A stretch of DNA of 64,000 nucleotides from Allomuricauda sp. Its GTDB lineage: Bacteria; Bacteroidota; Bacteroidia; Flavobacteriales; Flavobacteriaceae. Positions 9,669 through 20,097 of the stretch are shown piece after piece. The notes below the pieces were generated by a model that was given only the letters and a program-made list of their open reading frames with translations, had not been told where the DNA came from and searched no databases. The stretch spans positions 24,031 through 88,030 of the forward strand of contig NZ_PABT01000037.1 of assembly GCF_002699205.1 (NCBI RefSeq), in the 5' to 3' direction. The position numbers and the translations under genes are program-made. How positions within the stretch are numbered: position 1 is the first letter of the stretch; the number at the start of each line of letters is the position of its first letter.

Positions 9669-10376
9669 TTATGGATTGGTCCTGAATTCAAATATTTCCG
9701 ATGTTGAACTATTCCCTACATCATCGGTTGCAACCACTTGCCAATAATAAACAGTATCGGCATTTGTGGCAGTATCAAAACTTGCTGTGTCCGTTTCTCC
9801 CAAAACCGATGTAGGTGGGCTAACGGTATCCATATAAAGGATATAGGACAAAGTATCCCCGTCCAAATCCGTCGCTTCCCATTCGAGGGTAATATTCCCA
9901 GCTTCCACGGCCACCCCCATTTCCGGAGATGGTTCGTATGCCGGAAAAGGCGCATAATTCTCTATCGCCGCTCCTGCATTGTAAAAACGCCAAGTGGCAC
10001 TTGAAGCGGTTTCATTGGTGCCATCCGCCTTGGACACCACGGCCCATGAATAAGCGGTTCCACGGTTCAACGTGACCGAAACTTCAGGAATGGAAGTGCT
10101 AAATGAACTTTCCTCCCCGGTTTCCAAATTGTTCAACAAAAGGGTATAGGAATCCGTGTTCTCCGAGGATTCCCATTGAAAAGTTACTTGACTTTCCGTT
10201 TCTGATACAATGACACCTTCGGTACACTCTTCATTGTTCTCCGGATAAATTAACGTGGCAGCAGAGGGAGCCGCAACAGTTGGTTCCGGTTCTGGTGCCG
10301 GGTCATCCCCACCACCTCCACAAGAAAATAGGGCCAAGACCAAAAAAAGAGCGAGATACTTATATACTATTTTCAT
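9669..10376 (-). CDS. Outer-surface lipoprotein with two Fn3-like domains
   Basis: 235-residue lipoprotein: signal with lipobox LFSC at about residue 19, a Gly/Asp/Pro-rich tether (GGGGDDPAPEPEP), then two beta-sandwich units of fibronectin type III character (VTFQWESSENTDSYTLLL and ITLEWEATDLDGDTLSYIL, each closing with YYW or YSW strands). Its ATG overlaps the TGA of the upstream amylase gene (ATGA, 10373-10376), indicating translational coupling in the sus-like operon. Likely a surface-exposed glycan-binding or scaffold partner of the amylase; no catalytic residues seen. Role is inferred from operon position. Confidence 0.7.
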   Translation of the reverse strand: MKIVYKYLALFLVLALFSCGGGGDDPAPEPEPTVAAPSAATLIYPENNEECTEGVIVSETESQVTFQWESSENTDSYTLLLNNLETGEESSFSTSIPEVSVTLNRGTAYSWAVVSKADGTNETASSATWRFYNAGAAIENYAPFPAYEPSPEMGVAVEAGNITLEWEATDLDGDTLSYILYMDTVSPPTSVLGETDTASFDTATNADTVYYWQVVATDDVGNSSTSEIFEFRTNP

Positions 10377-13300
10377 TGTTTTATGATTTTAAATTCATGA
10401 GCTGTTCCTTCTCCCGACACTTTTACCAAGTACATCCCATTGGCATAGCCAGAAAGATCTATATCAAACTTCCCATATTGTGCCTCGGTAACTGTAGCGA
10501 GATGCAATTTTCCATTTAGGTCAAAAACCTGAACGTTCATTTTTGCATTGGTATCGAAACCGAGGTCCACGGACACGGTACTGGCATCCATTATTGGATT
10601 TGGGTAAACGGAGGCTTTGTCCGTTAACAAAATGGTCTCCTCGAACATTCCTTGGCAATCCATATTGGTGGTAACCTTTAGTTTGTTGACCGCTTGGTCC
10701 AATTTTAGCTCAAAAGAATCCTTTGAGGCGAGATATACCTCATCATTGATCTGAATGTTATAATAATCAGCCCCCTTGAGCTGCAAGGAAAGTACATTGT
10801 TGCCTTTATCCAACGCCGAATACACTTCTAAAGATTCAGGTTCGGTAATGGTCAATGTGTAGCATTGCTGATAATCCGATTGTCCTGACACCGTAATACA
10901 CAATTGATAGTTTCCAGCTGATAAATTTTCAAAAATGGCCTCATCTTCAAAATTGGTGGACACCTCAGTAACCCCGGACAATGTTGCGGTATAGGAAAGT
11001 GCTTCCATAGCGGTGACGGATATGCTCCCATTATTGCTTCCCCTACAGGTTTCGCTGCTGGTCATCACACTAAAATTATCCTCTGGTAAAGAAAAAACCT
11101 CACAACCGTCAACATTCACCACGGCTCCCAAGGTGGTGTTCGGACAAAGATCATTGGAATCGACCACACCGTCGGAATCCTCATCGGGCGGATTGTCATT
11201 CGGAAAAAGACTGGTAGGATTGTTTCCGAAAATACGGTATTCCCCCGGGGCCAAAACTATGGGTTCATTGACGTCGGTAACCACATATTTTAGATTGTTG
11301 GCCAAAAACTCGTACCAAACACCGGTTTCTTGAAATGCCGGGTCAATCTCCTGTTCTTCCACACCAAAATTTCCGACGATGGTAACGTAACCAATATCGT
11401 CCGCCCCTGCGGATGGATCGGTAAGATGTATTGTTTTCAATCCTGTGGAACTCCCCACATCCATCGTAAAATCGGAAGTTTCAAAAATGGGTTCCTCCAC
11501 TGCCAATAAATTAAGTTTGGACCAGGTATCATAAACTGCTTTTCTATCTGCATCATCATAGTAATCCCAAAGAATAGGTTTATTGCCTGTTCTGCCATTA
11601 TAGTCAACGGAATAATCGTACCCCAATTCCCCGAACTGCCAAATCATCTTTGGCCCTGGAACGGTAAAATAAAAGGCTCCTGCCAATTCCAAACGATCTA
11701 AAGCAGTGGAAAGGGTTTGTATATTGTATCCCTCTGATGCATTGCCATAAGTCAAGTTTTTGTACATCAACCGTTCTTCGTCATGGCTCTCCATATAGGC
11801 AATATTGGATGGGGTGCTCCAATTATGTTCTAAATAGGATACTTGTGAGAAATCGGAATTGTCATTCCATCCCATGGTCGCTTCGCTATATACTCCATTG
11901 AGATTGTTCCATAACATTATCCCCTTGCCCTCATCCAAACGGTATTCTGCCCATTCGGTTTCTTCTTCATTGGTTCCGAGATGCTCAAATATGATAAAGA
12001 AATCCGGATTGACCTCCCATTGATAATCGGCATATTCTTTGAGAACCGCCACCCTATCAGCTTGATAACTTCCCGTACAAGCTTCGTCGGAAGCGGAGCA
12101 GTTTTGTGTGAACCCTTTGGTCAAGTCCCATCGAAAACCGTCCAAATTATATTCGTCTATCCAATATTGGGATATGCGCTTCACATAATCCTTTGTGGCT
12201 TGTGCACTATGATCAAAATCGTTGAAAACACTATAGGCGTGCGTGGCTTCTTCGTTGAAAAACGGGTTGTCTTCACTAGCAACTCCTCCATAGCCTCCGT
12301 TATCGGTGTTCCAGAGTCGATAATATGGGTTTTGGCCTGTGGCGTGATTGAAAACCACATCCAAAATAACTGCCATCCCCCTACCGTGGCATTCATCCAC
12401 CAATTGTTTCAAGGCACTTGCATTGCCATAATATTTATCCAATGCCATATGAAATGAAGGGTTATACCCCCAGCTTTCGTTGCCATCAAACTCGGAAACG
12501 GGCATTAGCTCAATAGCGTTGACCCCCAAGGCTTGCAAATAATCCAAACGGTCACGGACGGCATCAAAACTGTGCAGTTCATCAAAATCCCTGACCAATA
12601 GCTCATAAATCACCAAATCGGTCTTGCTCGGCAACACATAATCATTGTTCACCCAACTGAACTCAGGCTCTCCCGTGCGGAGCACGGTTACCGCATGTTC
12701 CGTTTGTCCAACAGGATATTCAGGCAGGTCGGGAAATGTGACATTGTCTATATAGGGATCATTGTCCTCGTCCAAAATAAGTGTGGAATAGGGATCGGCC
12801 ACCGTAATCTCACCATCTACCACATATTGGTACATATGGTTGGCCTGTGGTGTCAATCCTGTCAATTCTATCCAAAATCTATCTTGGCCACTATCTTTTT
12901 TGAGCAAATAGTCATCACTAAGGGTCCAATTGTTGAAATCCCCGATAAGGTGGACCACCTCCTTCCCTGGCGCATAAAAGACCAGTGTTGCCGAAGTATC
13001 GTCATCGGGATCAAGATTGATTCCATCCATCATGCCTTCGGGAACGGCCTCTTCTTCCACATTGACCACGACCATAAAATTCTCGACCAAGGTTTTACCT
13101 CCACTTTCGGCCTCTAATGTGTACTGTGAATTTTCTGTGATGTTAATGTGGTCATAGCTATATTCGATTCCATTGGAGGTATCCACTATGTTACCGTTGA
13201 TGGTCAACGTAAAATCCGCAACAATGGAACTTGTAGCGGATATGGATAGGTCTTCCCCGGGGCTTAACAAAGTTAAACTTTCGGTGGGATTGTTCAATTG

Positions 13301-13738
13301 AAGCTGAAAATTGCCCACATCAAAAAAGAAATCGCCACAGCCGTTGGCCTTGAACTCTTGGCTGCCCGAGGCGTTTCTGAACACCATTCCCATTTGTGTG
13401 GCATTGTCGGACTGTTCCCCTGTCAAGCCATAGTAGACTTCAGGGACAAAGGTGATGCTCCATGTCCCATCTCCATTATCGGACATTTCACCCACGCCGT
13501 CGTCCTGTCCCCAGTTACCCACTACTGAGAATCCCCACGGGTCGGCATCCGTTCCTATTCCTGAATGAAGATAGACTTTACCAGGGTTGGAAAAGCCATT
13601 GCAATCCGTATCATTGCTATTGGCATCCACAGTAATGGTAATTTCTTGATCCACCGCAAAAGGGTACGGTTCTATGATCACCTGCGACCAAGACGCTATG
13701 GTGGATAACAATAAACCAAATAGTAAAAATTTCTTCAT
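10373..13738 (-). CDS. T9SS-secreted GH13 alpha-amylase
   Basis: 1121-residue multidomain amylase that should cut starch outside the cell. Signal peptide 1-19; beta-rich N-terminal modules 20-235; CBM48/E-set-like domain about 245-340 (VVHLIGDFNNWTL); GH13 TIM barrel about 370-740. Catalytic residues visible: nucleophile Asp538 (GFRWDLTKG), acid/base Glu585 (IIFEHLG), Asp653 in ESHDEER. After it come a calcium-type DSDGVVDSNDLCP segment, another beta domain, and a C-terminal T9SS type A sorting domain (VYPNPIMD... FKIIKQ). It lies 76 bp after susE and overlaps the next gene. Known proteins of this architecture are secreted or surface-attached endo-amylases/pullulanases; exact specificity is open. 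Confidence 0.92.
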   Translation of the reverse strand: MKKFLLFGLLLSTIASWSQVIIEPYPFAVDQEITITVDANSNDTDCNGFSNPGKVYLHSGIGTDADPWGFSVVGNWGQDDGVGEMSDNGDGTWSITFVPEVYYGLTGEQSDNATQMGMVFRNASGSQEFKANGCGDFFFDVGNFQLQLNNPTESLTLLSPGEDLSISATSSIVADFTLTINGNIVDTSNGIEYSYDHINITENSQYTLEAESGGKTLVENFMVVVNVEEEAVPEGMMDGINLDPDDDTSATLVFYAPGKEVVHLIGDFNNWTLSDDYLLKKDSGQDRFWIELTGLTPQANHMYQYVVDGEITVADPYSTLILDEDNDPYIDNVTFPDLPEYPVGQTEHAVTVLRTGEPEFSWVNNDYVLPSKTDLVIYELLVRDFDELHSFDAVRDRLDYLQALGVNAIELMPVSEFDGNESWGYNPSFHMALDKYYGNASALKQLVDECHGRGMAVILDVVFNHATGQNPYYRLWNTDNGGYGGVASEDNPFFNEEATHAYSVFNDFDHSAQATKDYVKRISQYWIDEYNLDGFRWDLTKGFTQNCSASDEACTGSYQADRVAVLKEYADYQWEVNPDFFIIFEHLGTNEEETEWAEYRLDEGKGIMLWNNLNGVYSEATMGWNDNSDFSQVSYLEHNWSTPSNIAYMESHDEERLMYKNLTYGNASEGYNIQTLSTALDRLELAGAFYFTVPGPKMIWQFGELGYDYSVDYNGRTGNKPILWDYYDDADRKAVYDTWSKLNLLAVEEPIFETSDFTMDVGSSTGLKTIHLTDPSAGADDIGYVTIVGNFGVEEQEIDPAFQETGVWYEFLANNLKYVVTDVNEPIVLAPGEYRIFGNNPTSLFPNDNPPDEDSDGVVDSNDLCPNTTLGAVVNVDGCEVFSLPEDNFSVMTSSETCRGSNNGSISVTAMEALSYTATLSGVTEVSTNFEDEAIFENLSAGNYQLCITVSGQSDYQQCYTLTITEPESLEVYSALDKGNNVLSLQLKGADYYNIQINDEVYLASKDSFELKLDQAVNKLKVTTNMDCQGMFEETILLTDKASVYPNPIMDASTVSVDLGFDTNAKMNVQVFDLNGKLHLATVTEAQYGKFDIDLSGYANGMYLVKVSGEGTAHEFKIIKQ

Positions 13739-13814
13739 ATACTTTTATTTGCAAATAAAGGGAAACAGCATAGCCATTCCCCTTTATTTTAATTATTATA
13801 AAAGGGTCTGTTAC

Positions 13815-15221
13815 CTACCTTGCAATAAGTGAATAGGTAGGTGCTCCTTCGTCTGATAGATCCAGCGTGATCAGATAGGTACCGGCAGTAACAGCGATAT
13901 TGTCACCTCCCGCATCCAAGATTCCGTCAGCTCCAGTATCCCCGTAATCGGTATCCCAAGCTTCGTTGATCCTAAATTTGATCTCACCATCCATCAATTC
14001 AACGTTTTCAGCGACCCAAATACCAGGATTGACCTCGGTAAGCATATAGTCATTGGTTGCACCCCAATCATTATATCCACTACCTACAACACCCCATATA
14101 TCGGCAGCTTCCATGGTATAGGTTCCTGCATTGAAATCCAAAGTGATCATGTAGTATCCAGCGGTAACGGCTATGTTATCCCCTCCGGCATCCAATATTC
14201 CGTCTACACCGGTATCCCCGAAATCTGTAGCCCATTCATTGTTCATTCTAAACTTGATTTCACCATCCATCAATTCTACACCTACTTTAAATGTATCCGT
14301 AGTGTAATCGTAGAAGAATTTGGCATCGGGGCCTGCACCTCCCCAATCGTTATAACCAGATCCCACGACACCCCATGAGTACTCTTCCATGGTATAAGTG
14401 TTGTCGTTCAAATTCAAAGTAATCTTGTAATCTCCAGCGGTCACCGCAATATTGGCTCCCCCGGCATCCAAGGTTCCATCTGCATCGTTATCCCCGAAAT
14501 CACTGTCCCAAGCATTGTTTTCCCTGAATTTGATTTCACCATCCAATAGGTTCACATAAGCTACATAAACCCCATTTGTATCCGTGGTGTAGAACGGAGC
14601 ATCCTCAAATGCGCCCCAATCATTGTATCCTGATCCAACAACGCCCCAACTGGATATTTCAATTCCTGATGAGCTGCCGCCCTCTGATGATTTTTCAACC
14701 AAAGTAATGGTCAATGCGGCAACTTCTGATTCTGTAGAAACGGCGTCAGTTCCTTCTCCACTACCAACAAATGCGGTTACCTTAAAGTAAACTGTCCCTG
14801 TATTGTTCGGGGCTCCCTCCTCATCTGTCGTTGCTGGATCATCATCCAACCCCAATCCTTCGGCCATGGTCAACAGTTGACTTACGGTAACACTTGCATT
14901 GGTGGTCGAAAGGGTTCCCGAATCAAATTGATATGCTCCGTCGGCATCAAAATTTTCGGAAATGGAACCTTCCAATTGATAAGAGACTTCGGTGGGCACC
15001 CCAAAATCAACAGGGTTCCATACAAAGCGTTCCGCAATGTTGTCGGAAGTTTCATCGGAGAGTAAATATTCCGATAAAAATTCGTTCTGAAATGCCACAT
15101 CTTCCGAGGCCGTCTGTAGCGTAAATTCCGGTACGTGATCATCGTTTTCACACGCAGTAAAAAGAGCCAGGGCAATTATCGCCCCAAAAACTTGTGCTAT
15201 AGATAATTTTATGTTTTTCAT
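13815..15221 (-). CDS. susE: SusE/SusF-like starch-binding lipoprotein with three tandem repeats
   Basis: 468-residue outer-membrane lipoprotein (lipobox Cys24, LFTAC). Residues 25-175 are the SusE N-terminal Ig-like region (NIAERFVWNPVDFG, then TVYFKVTAFVG). The rest is three tandem 85-95-residue modules at about 191-280, 282-371 and 375-468, each opening WGVVGSGYNDWG and containing LxDGEIKFR, DxGDxxxDGxLDAGGxNIAVTAG and a closing Y(T/S) strand. In Bacteroides SusE/SusF the matching modules are starch-binding CBMs using aromatic residues. Placed directly after susD (15 bp). The repeats are also nearly identical at DNA level. Whether it equals SusE or SusF cannot be decided. Confidence 0.88.
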   Translation of the reverse strand: MKNIKLSIAQVFGAIIALALFTACENDDHVPEFTLQTASEDVAFQNEFLSEYLLSDETSDNIAERFVWNPVDFGVPTEVSYQLEGSISENFDADGAYQFDSGTLSTTNASVTVSQLLTMAEGLGLDDDPATTDEEGAPNNTGTVYFKVTAFVGSGEGTDAVSTESEVAALTITLVEKSSEGGSSSGIEISSWGVVGSGYNDWGAFEDAPFYTTDTNGVYVAYVNLLDGEIKFRENNAWDSDFGDNDADGTLDAGGANIAVTAGDYKITLNLNDNTYTMEEYSWGVVGSGYNDWGGAGPDAKFFYDYTTDTFKVGVELMDGEIKFRMNNEWATDFGDTGVDGILDAGGDNIAVTAGYYMITLDFNAGTYTMEAADIWGVVGSGYNDWGATNDYMLTEVNPGIWVAENVELMDGEIKFRINEAWDTDYGDTGADGILDAGGDNIAVTAGTYLITLDLSDEGAPTYSLIAR

Positions 15222-15235
15222 GAGAGTCGTTTTAA

Positions 15236-16786
15236 TTAGTATCCTGGATTTTGAGTTAGATTTTCATTAGCTTCCAATGCGGTCAATGGAATCGGGAAAA
15301 GTTTATAGGTCTCCGGAATGGAAGTACCGTTCAACGTATTCCCTTTCCAAGGCCACAGGTAGCTGTTTCCTGTGAACTTACCGAAGCGGATCAAGTCGCT
15401 TCTTCTGTGCCCCTCGAAATTGAGTTCCCTTCCTCTTTCATCCAGGATGAAATCCAAGGTTAGGTCAGATTGTGTAACCGAACTTGCATGGGAACGGTTT
15501 CTTACTGCGTTCACATAGGTCAAGGCAGTTCCCATATCTGCTCCCGAAGCTCCCCGGACAGCACATTCGGCGTACATTAAATAGGCATCGGCCAAACGGA
15601 ACAATGGAAAATCCGTACTGGAGAAAGTGGTCGGATTGGAATCACTGTAATAAAAGGTATTTCTGAATTTTACAGACGGAAAACCATCGGTCCAGGCCTT
15701 ATAGTCCGTCATTTCATAATTGTGTCCCTCTGTCCAAAACAGTTTGGCCCTATCGTCAGTGCTATTTTCCAAATCTCCATCGTTGTACAGACCATACCAA
15801 GCTTTGGTGGCCCTATGTCCACTCCAACCTTCTTCAGCCCCGAAATCACTGAGGGTCATGGTCTCGGTACCCAAACTACCATTGACAATGTACGTGGTGT
15901 TCCCATAACTCTGGCTGATATCGGCATCGGCGATCAACGGAAAAATTATTTCTGAGGACAAATAGTTATCCCCTGAGAAGATGCTTACAAAGTCTTCATC
16001 CAAAGAATAGCCCCCTTCATTTATCACCTTTGAAATAAGAGGCACGGCTTCATCAAACATTTCTGTTCCCGTGTAAACCCCGGCATTCATGTAAAGCTTT
16101 GCCATGAGCATGCGTGCCACACTTTTATTGGCCCTACCATATTCATTGGTGTCCGGCAACAAATCAATCACCTCGGACAATTCATTTTCAACATAATTGA
16201 AGAGTTCCAGGCGATCTACTTCTGGCAATGGATCAGAGGTTCCATAATTTTCCTCAGTGGCCAAAACGCCTTTTCCAAAACAATCGATCAAGTAATAGTA
16301 GGCCAAAGCCCTTATGAAACGGACTTCCCCTTCAATCTGGTCTTTGTTCTCCAAATCGACGGCGCTCAGTACCAAAAGCAGATTGTTTGCTTGCGGGATG
16401 GTATAGTAAATACGGTTGTAGAGATAACGGAAGAACTTGTTGTTCTCGTCCCAATCCGATGCAGTGGTCAACTGGTCTAAACCATCATCTCCCCAGCGGT
16501 TTTTCAAAGCATCCGCGGTAAAATCCTGAAGGTTCACAATACCTCTAAGGAATGGGGATTCCCCTGCATCGTCGTCGATGTCCGAACTTCCCGCCCCATC
16601 GGGTCCAGAAAGTGCAAAAGAGGCATAAAGTCTCGATAGAATACCAGTAACGGCATCTGGATCCTGCTCTAGGAGCTCATCCAAAGTGAGCTCTACCTCT
16701 GGTTCGGTATCCAAATCTTTGGTACACCCTTGAATCATTAAGGCCAAGGGGATTACTAGAAATAATATTGATTTTATTTTTTTCAT
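15236..16786 (-). CDS. susD: SusD/RagB-family glycan-binding lipoprotein
   Basis: 516-residue lipoprotein (lipobox IQGC, Cys21) that forms the lid of the SusCD import complex and binds alpha-glucan at the cell surface. Typical features are the early acidic segment (DLDTEPEVELTLDELLEQDP), TPR-like helices (LYNRIYYTIPQANNLLLVL), RFIRALAYYYLIDCFG and the C-terminal RGRELNFEGHRRSDLIRFGKF signature. Starts 13 bp after the susC stop on the same strand, the canonical order. Substrate specificity toward starch follows from the GH13, GH65 and SusE neighbours. Confidence 0.95.
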   Translation of the reverse strand: MKKIKSILFLVIPLALMIQGCTKDLDTEPEVELTLDELLEQDPDAVTGILSRLYASFALSGPDGAGSSDIDDDAGESPFLRGIVNLQDFTADALKNRWGDDGLDQLTTASDWDENNKFFRYLYNRIYYTIPQANNLLLVLSAVDLENKDQIEGEVRFIRALAYYYLIDCFGKGVLATEENYGTSDPLPEVDRLELFNYVENELSEVIDLLPDTNEYGRANKSVARMLMAKLYMNAGVYTGTEMFDEAVPLISKVINEGGYSLDEDFVSIFSGDNYLSSEIIFPLIADADISQSYGNTTYIVNGSLGTETMTLSDFGAEEGWSGHRATKAWYGLYNDGDLENSTDDRAKLFWTEGHNYEMTDYKAWTDGFPSVKFRNTFYYSDSNPTTFSSTDFPLFRLADAYLMYAECAVRGASGADMGTALTYVNAVRNRSHASSVTQSDLTLDFILDERGRELNFEGHRRSDLIRFGKFTGNSYLWPWKGNTLNGTSIPETYKLFPIPLTALEANENLTQNPGY

Positions 16787-16798
16787 GTCAGCTATATC

Positions 16799-19700
16799 TT
16801 AAAAGTCCACATTTACCCCAATTGTAAAAGACCGAGGCCTTGGGTAGAAATTATTGTCTATTGCATTAAAATTCTCAGGATCCTGTCCATCATACTTTGT
16901 AAGGATGAACGGGTTGTTCAAAGCTCCATAAAAACGCATGGAAACATTGGGAAGAGCATCGTCCAAACGATACCCCAACACAATGTTCTCGCATCTTAGG
17001 AAGGTAGCATCTTCCAAAAAGTAATCGGAGAACGGTACGTTTCCTTGGACATTTATAAAGTTTGCATCTGCTGCCCCTGAGTAGAAATCAAGTACATTGG
17101 ACAAACTATTGGAGTTGTTTGGGATAGCCTTGTCCACCCAACCAGTGGTCAATCTTCGGGAGTTGTACACTTGCCCTCCAAATTGTCCCCTGAAACTGGA
17201 ACTCAAATCAAATTTGCCATAATTGAAATTGAAACCAAAACCAAAGGTCCAGTTAGGACGCATGGAGCGGTAGTACCTATCGTCGTTGTCAACGGTTCCA
17301 TCCCCATTGAAATCGGCAAAAGCACCATGGATAGGATTGCCTTCGGCATCATATAATTGTCTAAATACCCAAGCCGAATAGGGTTGGTAACCAACAGCAT
17401 GATAAGCAAGGTATACACCGGTACCACTTTCAAGCCCGGATTCACTTGCGGTGATTCGGGAAACATCTTCAAGGTTGGTCACCTCTGTCCTGTTGTAGGA
17501 AGTGTTGCCATAAAATTCCAATGACATATTATCCTTTGTCAATGCCCTCACATTAAAATTGACCTCAAAACCTTTACTTTCTGTTTCCCCTACATTTTTA
17601 ACAAATGAAGAGGTCAGTGCTTGTCCCGGAGCAATTGGCACAGTCGCCAACAGATCCGATGTGGTCCTATAAAAGATGTCGAAGGAACCAGTTAAAACAT
17701 TGTTTGGGAACAATCCAAAATCAAGACCTGCGTTGAAAGTCTCCGCTTTTTCCCAAGTAAGATCAGAATTGTAAGGCTTGGCAGAATAAAGAGCGTAACC
17801 TTGAAGGTATTGACTGGTCACTGAACCGGCTTCGAACAAAGGAATGGATGGGTAATAACCAACGGCCCCGGTAATATCCTGCTGTCCTGTTCTACCCCAG
17901 CCAAGTCTCAATTTTAATGAATTAATAAATTCCACCTCTTTCATAAAGTCTTCCTCATAAACTTTCCAGGCAAAAGCTGCTGCCGGGAAATACCCCCATC
18001 TATTCTCTTTTGAAAATAACGAGGATGCATCCGCCCTAAAAGAGAGTGTCAACAGATACTTGTCATATAAATTAATGTTACCGCGGCCAAAAAACGACTG
18101 CAAGTTGAGTTCATTAAAATATCTATTGGTAGGGTTCTGTGGATCATATACCAGAAAGCGTTCACCTGTTGACGTATCGTAATTGTACTCTTCCTTGTTT
18201 CCGTCGTTCCTGAAATTTTGATAGGAATACCCTGCTTGCACATCAAAACTGGTGATTGCTCCTTCCAAATCCTTTTCGTAAGCCAAATAGGCTTCCAACG
18301 TCTTGTTGATGATATCTTGATTTTCCCTGTAGTTTACACCTGGATTAAATCGATAGTTATTGGCAGGATCCGTAGCGGTATCGTCCTGTTTATAGGTTGC
18401 CAAGGAGTTGTCGGTGTAGACCTCCTTGATTTTTGCTTTCGAAGCTTCGATACCTACATTGGCCACGGCACGCAGCTCTGGCATAAAATGCATTTTGTAA
18501 TCGAGCTCCATATTGGCCAAAATTTTGCTTACGCGCTCCGGACGATAACGTTGCATCAAAATAGCTACGGGGTTCCACTGTCCATCCAAGCTAACAAAAT
18601 CACCATCCAATACCGTAGTTTGGTAATAGCCACCAAATCGATTATCAGCGGAATTATCATAAATTGGTTTTGTGGGGTCCATATTCACTGCCCCGCCCAA
18701 AGCGCCGCTTTCATCGATGGCATTCTTTTTGGACATGATTCCCTTTGCATTAAAATCCACTTTCAAATGATCGTCCAAAAAACGTGGGGTAAGTTTCAAA
18801 GACCCTGTAATACGCTCATAATCACTCGTTTTCACCAAACCTTGGGTTTCAGTATATCCTAAAGACATACGAATGGGAACAGACTTGAAAACACTTCCCC
18901 TAGCGCTAAAATTGTGATCAAACGAAATTGCGGTACGGTAAATGGCGTCTTGCCAGTCCGTATCCGATAAGATTCTACCTTCAATAACATCGGTAGTGGC
19001 CAGATCATCTTCCACAACAGTGCTGGGATCATCAATTCCCAAATAATTGGTGTATTCTGGATGATATTCCTGAATAAACCTTGTAAAGGCACTGGAATCC
19101 ATCACATCTATTTTCTTACCGACCTTACTAATGGTCGTATTGGTCGAAAAGTTAAACTTAAATTCCCCGGTCAAACCCTTTTTGGTCGTAATAATGATAA
19201 CCCCATTGGAGGCCCTGGAACCATAAATTGCAGTGGCAGAAGCGTCCTTTAGAATGGAAAAGCTCTCTACATCATTGGGATTTATCAAGGTCAATGGGTT
19301 ACTGACACCCGCAGGGTTCGTATTGTCAACGGGAATACCGTCAATCACGATCAATGGATTGTTGTTCGCTGTCAGCGATGATCCTCCACGAATACGAATA
19401 TTCGGTGCGGAATCTGGCTGTCCACCACTATTGGTGATTCGAACACCTGCGGTTTTACCGGTAAGGAGCTGATCGGTGGAAACAATCGCCCCCTTGTTGA
19501 AATCCTCCGTGGTAACCGAAGAAACGGAACCGGTTGCATCTTCCACTGTTGTGGTACCGTACCCGATTATCACAACTTCATCGAGTAAGGTGGTGTCCTC
19601 ATTCAGCGCTACATTAAGCGTGCTACTGGAAACGACAATCTCTTTGGTTTGAAACCCAATATAGGAAAACACCAATGTGTCGCCCATATTGACATCCAAT

Positions 19701-19882
19701 AGGTAATTTCCGTCAAAGTCGGTTGCCGTCCCCCGACTTGTTCCCTTAATGATGATACTTACTCCAGGTAATGGATCCTGGGTAGCTGCATCCGTAACCA
19801 TCCCTTGCACAGTAATTTGAGCGTACTGTACAAAAGGAACCAAAAACATGCACCATAGCAGGTACATTCGTTTAATTCTCAT
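16799..19882 (-). CDS. susC: SusC/RagA-family TonB-dependent outer-membrane transporter
   Basis: 1027-residue TonB-dependent transporter that imports malto-oligosaccharides into the periplasm. Signal peptide ends near QYA-Q; residues 22-110 are the carboxypeptidase-regulatory-like domain (GMVTDAATQDPLPGVSIIIKG); then LLDEVVIIGYGT (TonB-box region), the plug with IRIRGGSSLTANNNPLIVID and a SRASNGVIIITTKKG motif, and a 22-strand barrel ending PRSFTIGVNVDF with terminal Phe. First gene of the minus-strand operon susC-susD-susE-GH13-lipoprotein and divergent from the lacI-type gene, with about 215 bp of regulatory DNA between them. Confidence 0.95.
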   Translation of the reverse strand: MRIKRMYLLWCMFLVPFVQYAQITVQGMVTDAATQDPLPGVSIIIKGTSRGTATDFDGNYLLDVNMGDTLVFSYIGFQTKEIVVSSSTLNVALNEDTTLLDEVVIIGYGTTTVEDATGSVSSVTTEDFNKGAIVSTDQLLTGKTAGVRITNSGGQPDSAPNIRIRGGSSLTANNNPLIVIDGIPVDNTNPAGVSNPLTLINPNDVESFSILKDASATAIYGSRASNGVIIITTKKGLTGEFKFNFSTNTTISKVGKKIDVMDSSAFTRFIQEYHPEYTNYLGIDDPSTVVEDDLATTDVIEGRILSDTDWQDAIYRTAISFDHNFSARGSVFKSVPIRMSLGYTETQGLVKTSDYERITGSLKLTPRFLDDHLKVDFNAKGIMSKKNAIDESGALGGAVNMDPTKPIYDNSADNRFGGYYQTTVLDGDFVSLDGQWNPVAILMQRYRPERVSKILANMELDYKMHFMPELRAVANVGIEASKAKIKEVYTDNSLATYKQDDTATDPANNYRFNPGVNYRENQDIINKTLEAYLAYEKDLEGAITSFDVQAGYSYQNFRNDGNKEEYNYDTSTGERFLVYDPQNPTNRYFNELNLQSFFGRGNINLYDKYLLTLSFRADASSLFSKENRWGYFPAAAFAWKVYEEDFMKEVEFINSLKLRLGWGRTGQQDITGAVGYYPSIPLFEAGSVTSQYLQGYALYSAKPYNSDLTWEKAETFNAGLDFGLFPNNVLTGSFDIFYRTTSDLLATVPIAPGQALTSSFVKNVGETESKGFEVNFNVRALTKDNMSLEFYGNTSYNRTEVTNLEDVSRITASESGLESGTGVYLAYHAVGYQPYSAWVFRQLYDAEGNPIHGAFADFNGDGTVDNDDRYYRSMRPNWTFGFGFNFNYGKFDLSSSFRGQFGGQVYNSRRLTTGWVDKAIPNNSNSLSNVLDFYSGAADANFINVQGNVPFSDYFLEDATFLRCENIVLGYRLDDALPNVSMRFYGALNNPFILTKYDGQDPENFNAIDNNFYPRPRSFTIGVNVDF

Positions 19883-19992
19883 ATTGAAGTTAGTTAAAGT
19901 TAATTTTTACGATTATGCTATATTTCACTTCCCAAAAGCTAAAATATGTAATTATAGACCCCATTTTTTTGACATTTGTCAGTTTTCGGCAC

Positions 19993-20005
19993 TTACAACG
20001 TTTTC
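19993..20005. promoter_or_regulatory. Candidate LacI-family operator between susC and lacI
   Basis: TTACAACGTTTTC has the central AACGTT symmetry common to LacI-family operators and lies in the 215-bp divergent region next to such a regulator gene. A related CAACG(C)TT string occurs upstream of the MFS gene at 21219-21226. Only short similarity; tentative. Confidence 0.3.
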
Positions 20006-20043
20006 TGGTTGACAAAAAGTTTCATACCCGCTCTTAATCCGAG

Positions 20044-20051
20044 TATATTTG
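20044..20051 (+). promoter_or_regulatory. -7 box of the lacI-type gene
   Basis: TATATTTG exactly fits the Bacteroidetes TAnnTTTG -7 consensus, about 47 bp before the start codon. No clear TTG is at the expected -33 distance. Confidence 0.45.
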
Positions 20052-20097
20052 GGAGAAAATTGAACCTTTCCCCGGGTTCAATGAAAGATTACGCAGG

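Noticed and set aside
18218..18862. A 214-codon plus-strand frame
   Set aside because: Antisense to susC with no recognisable features.
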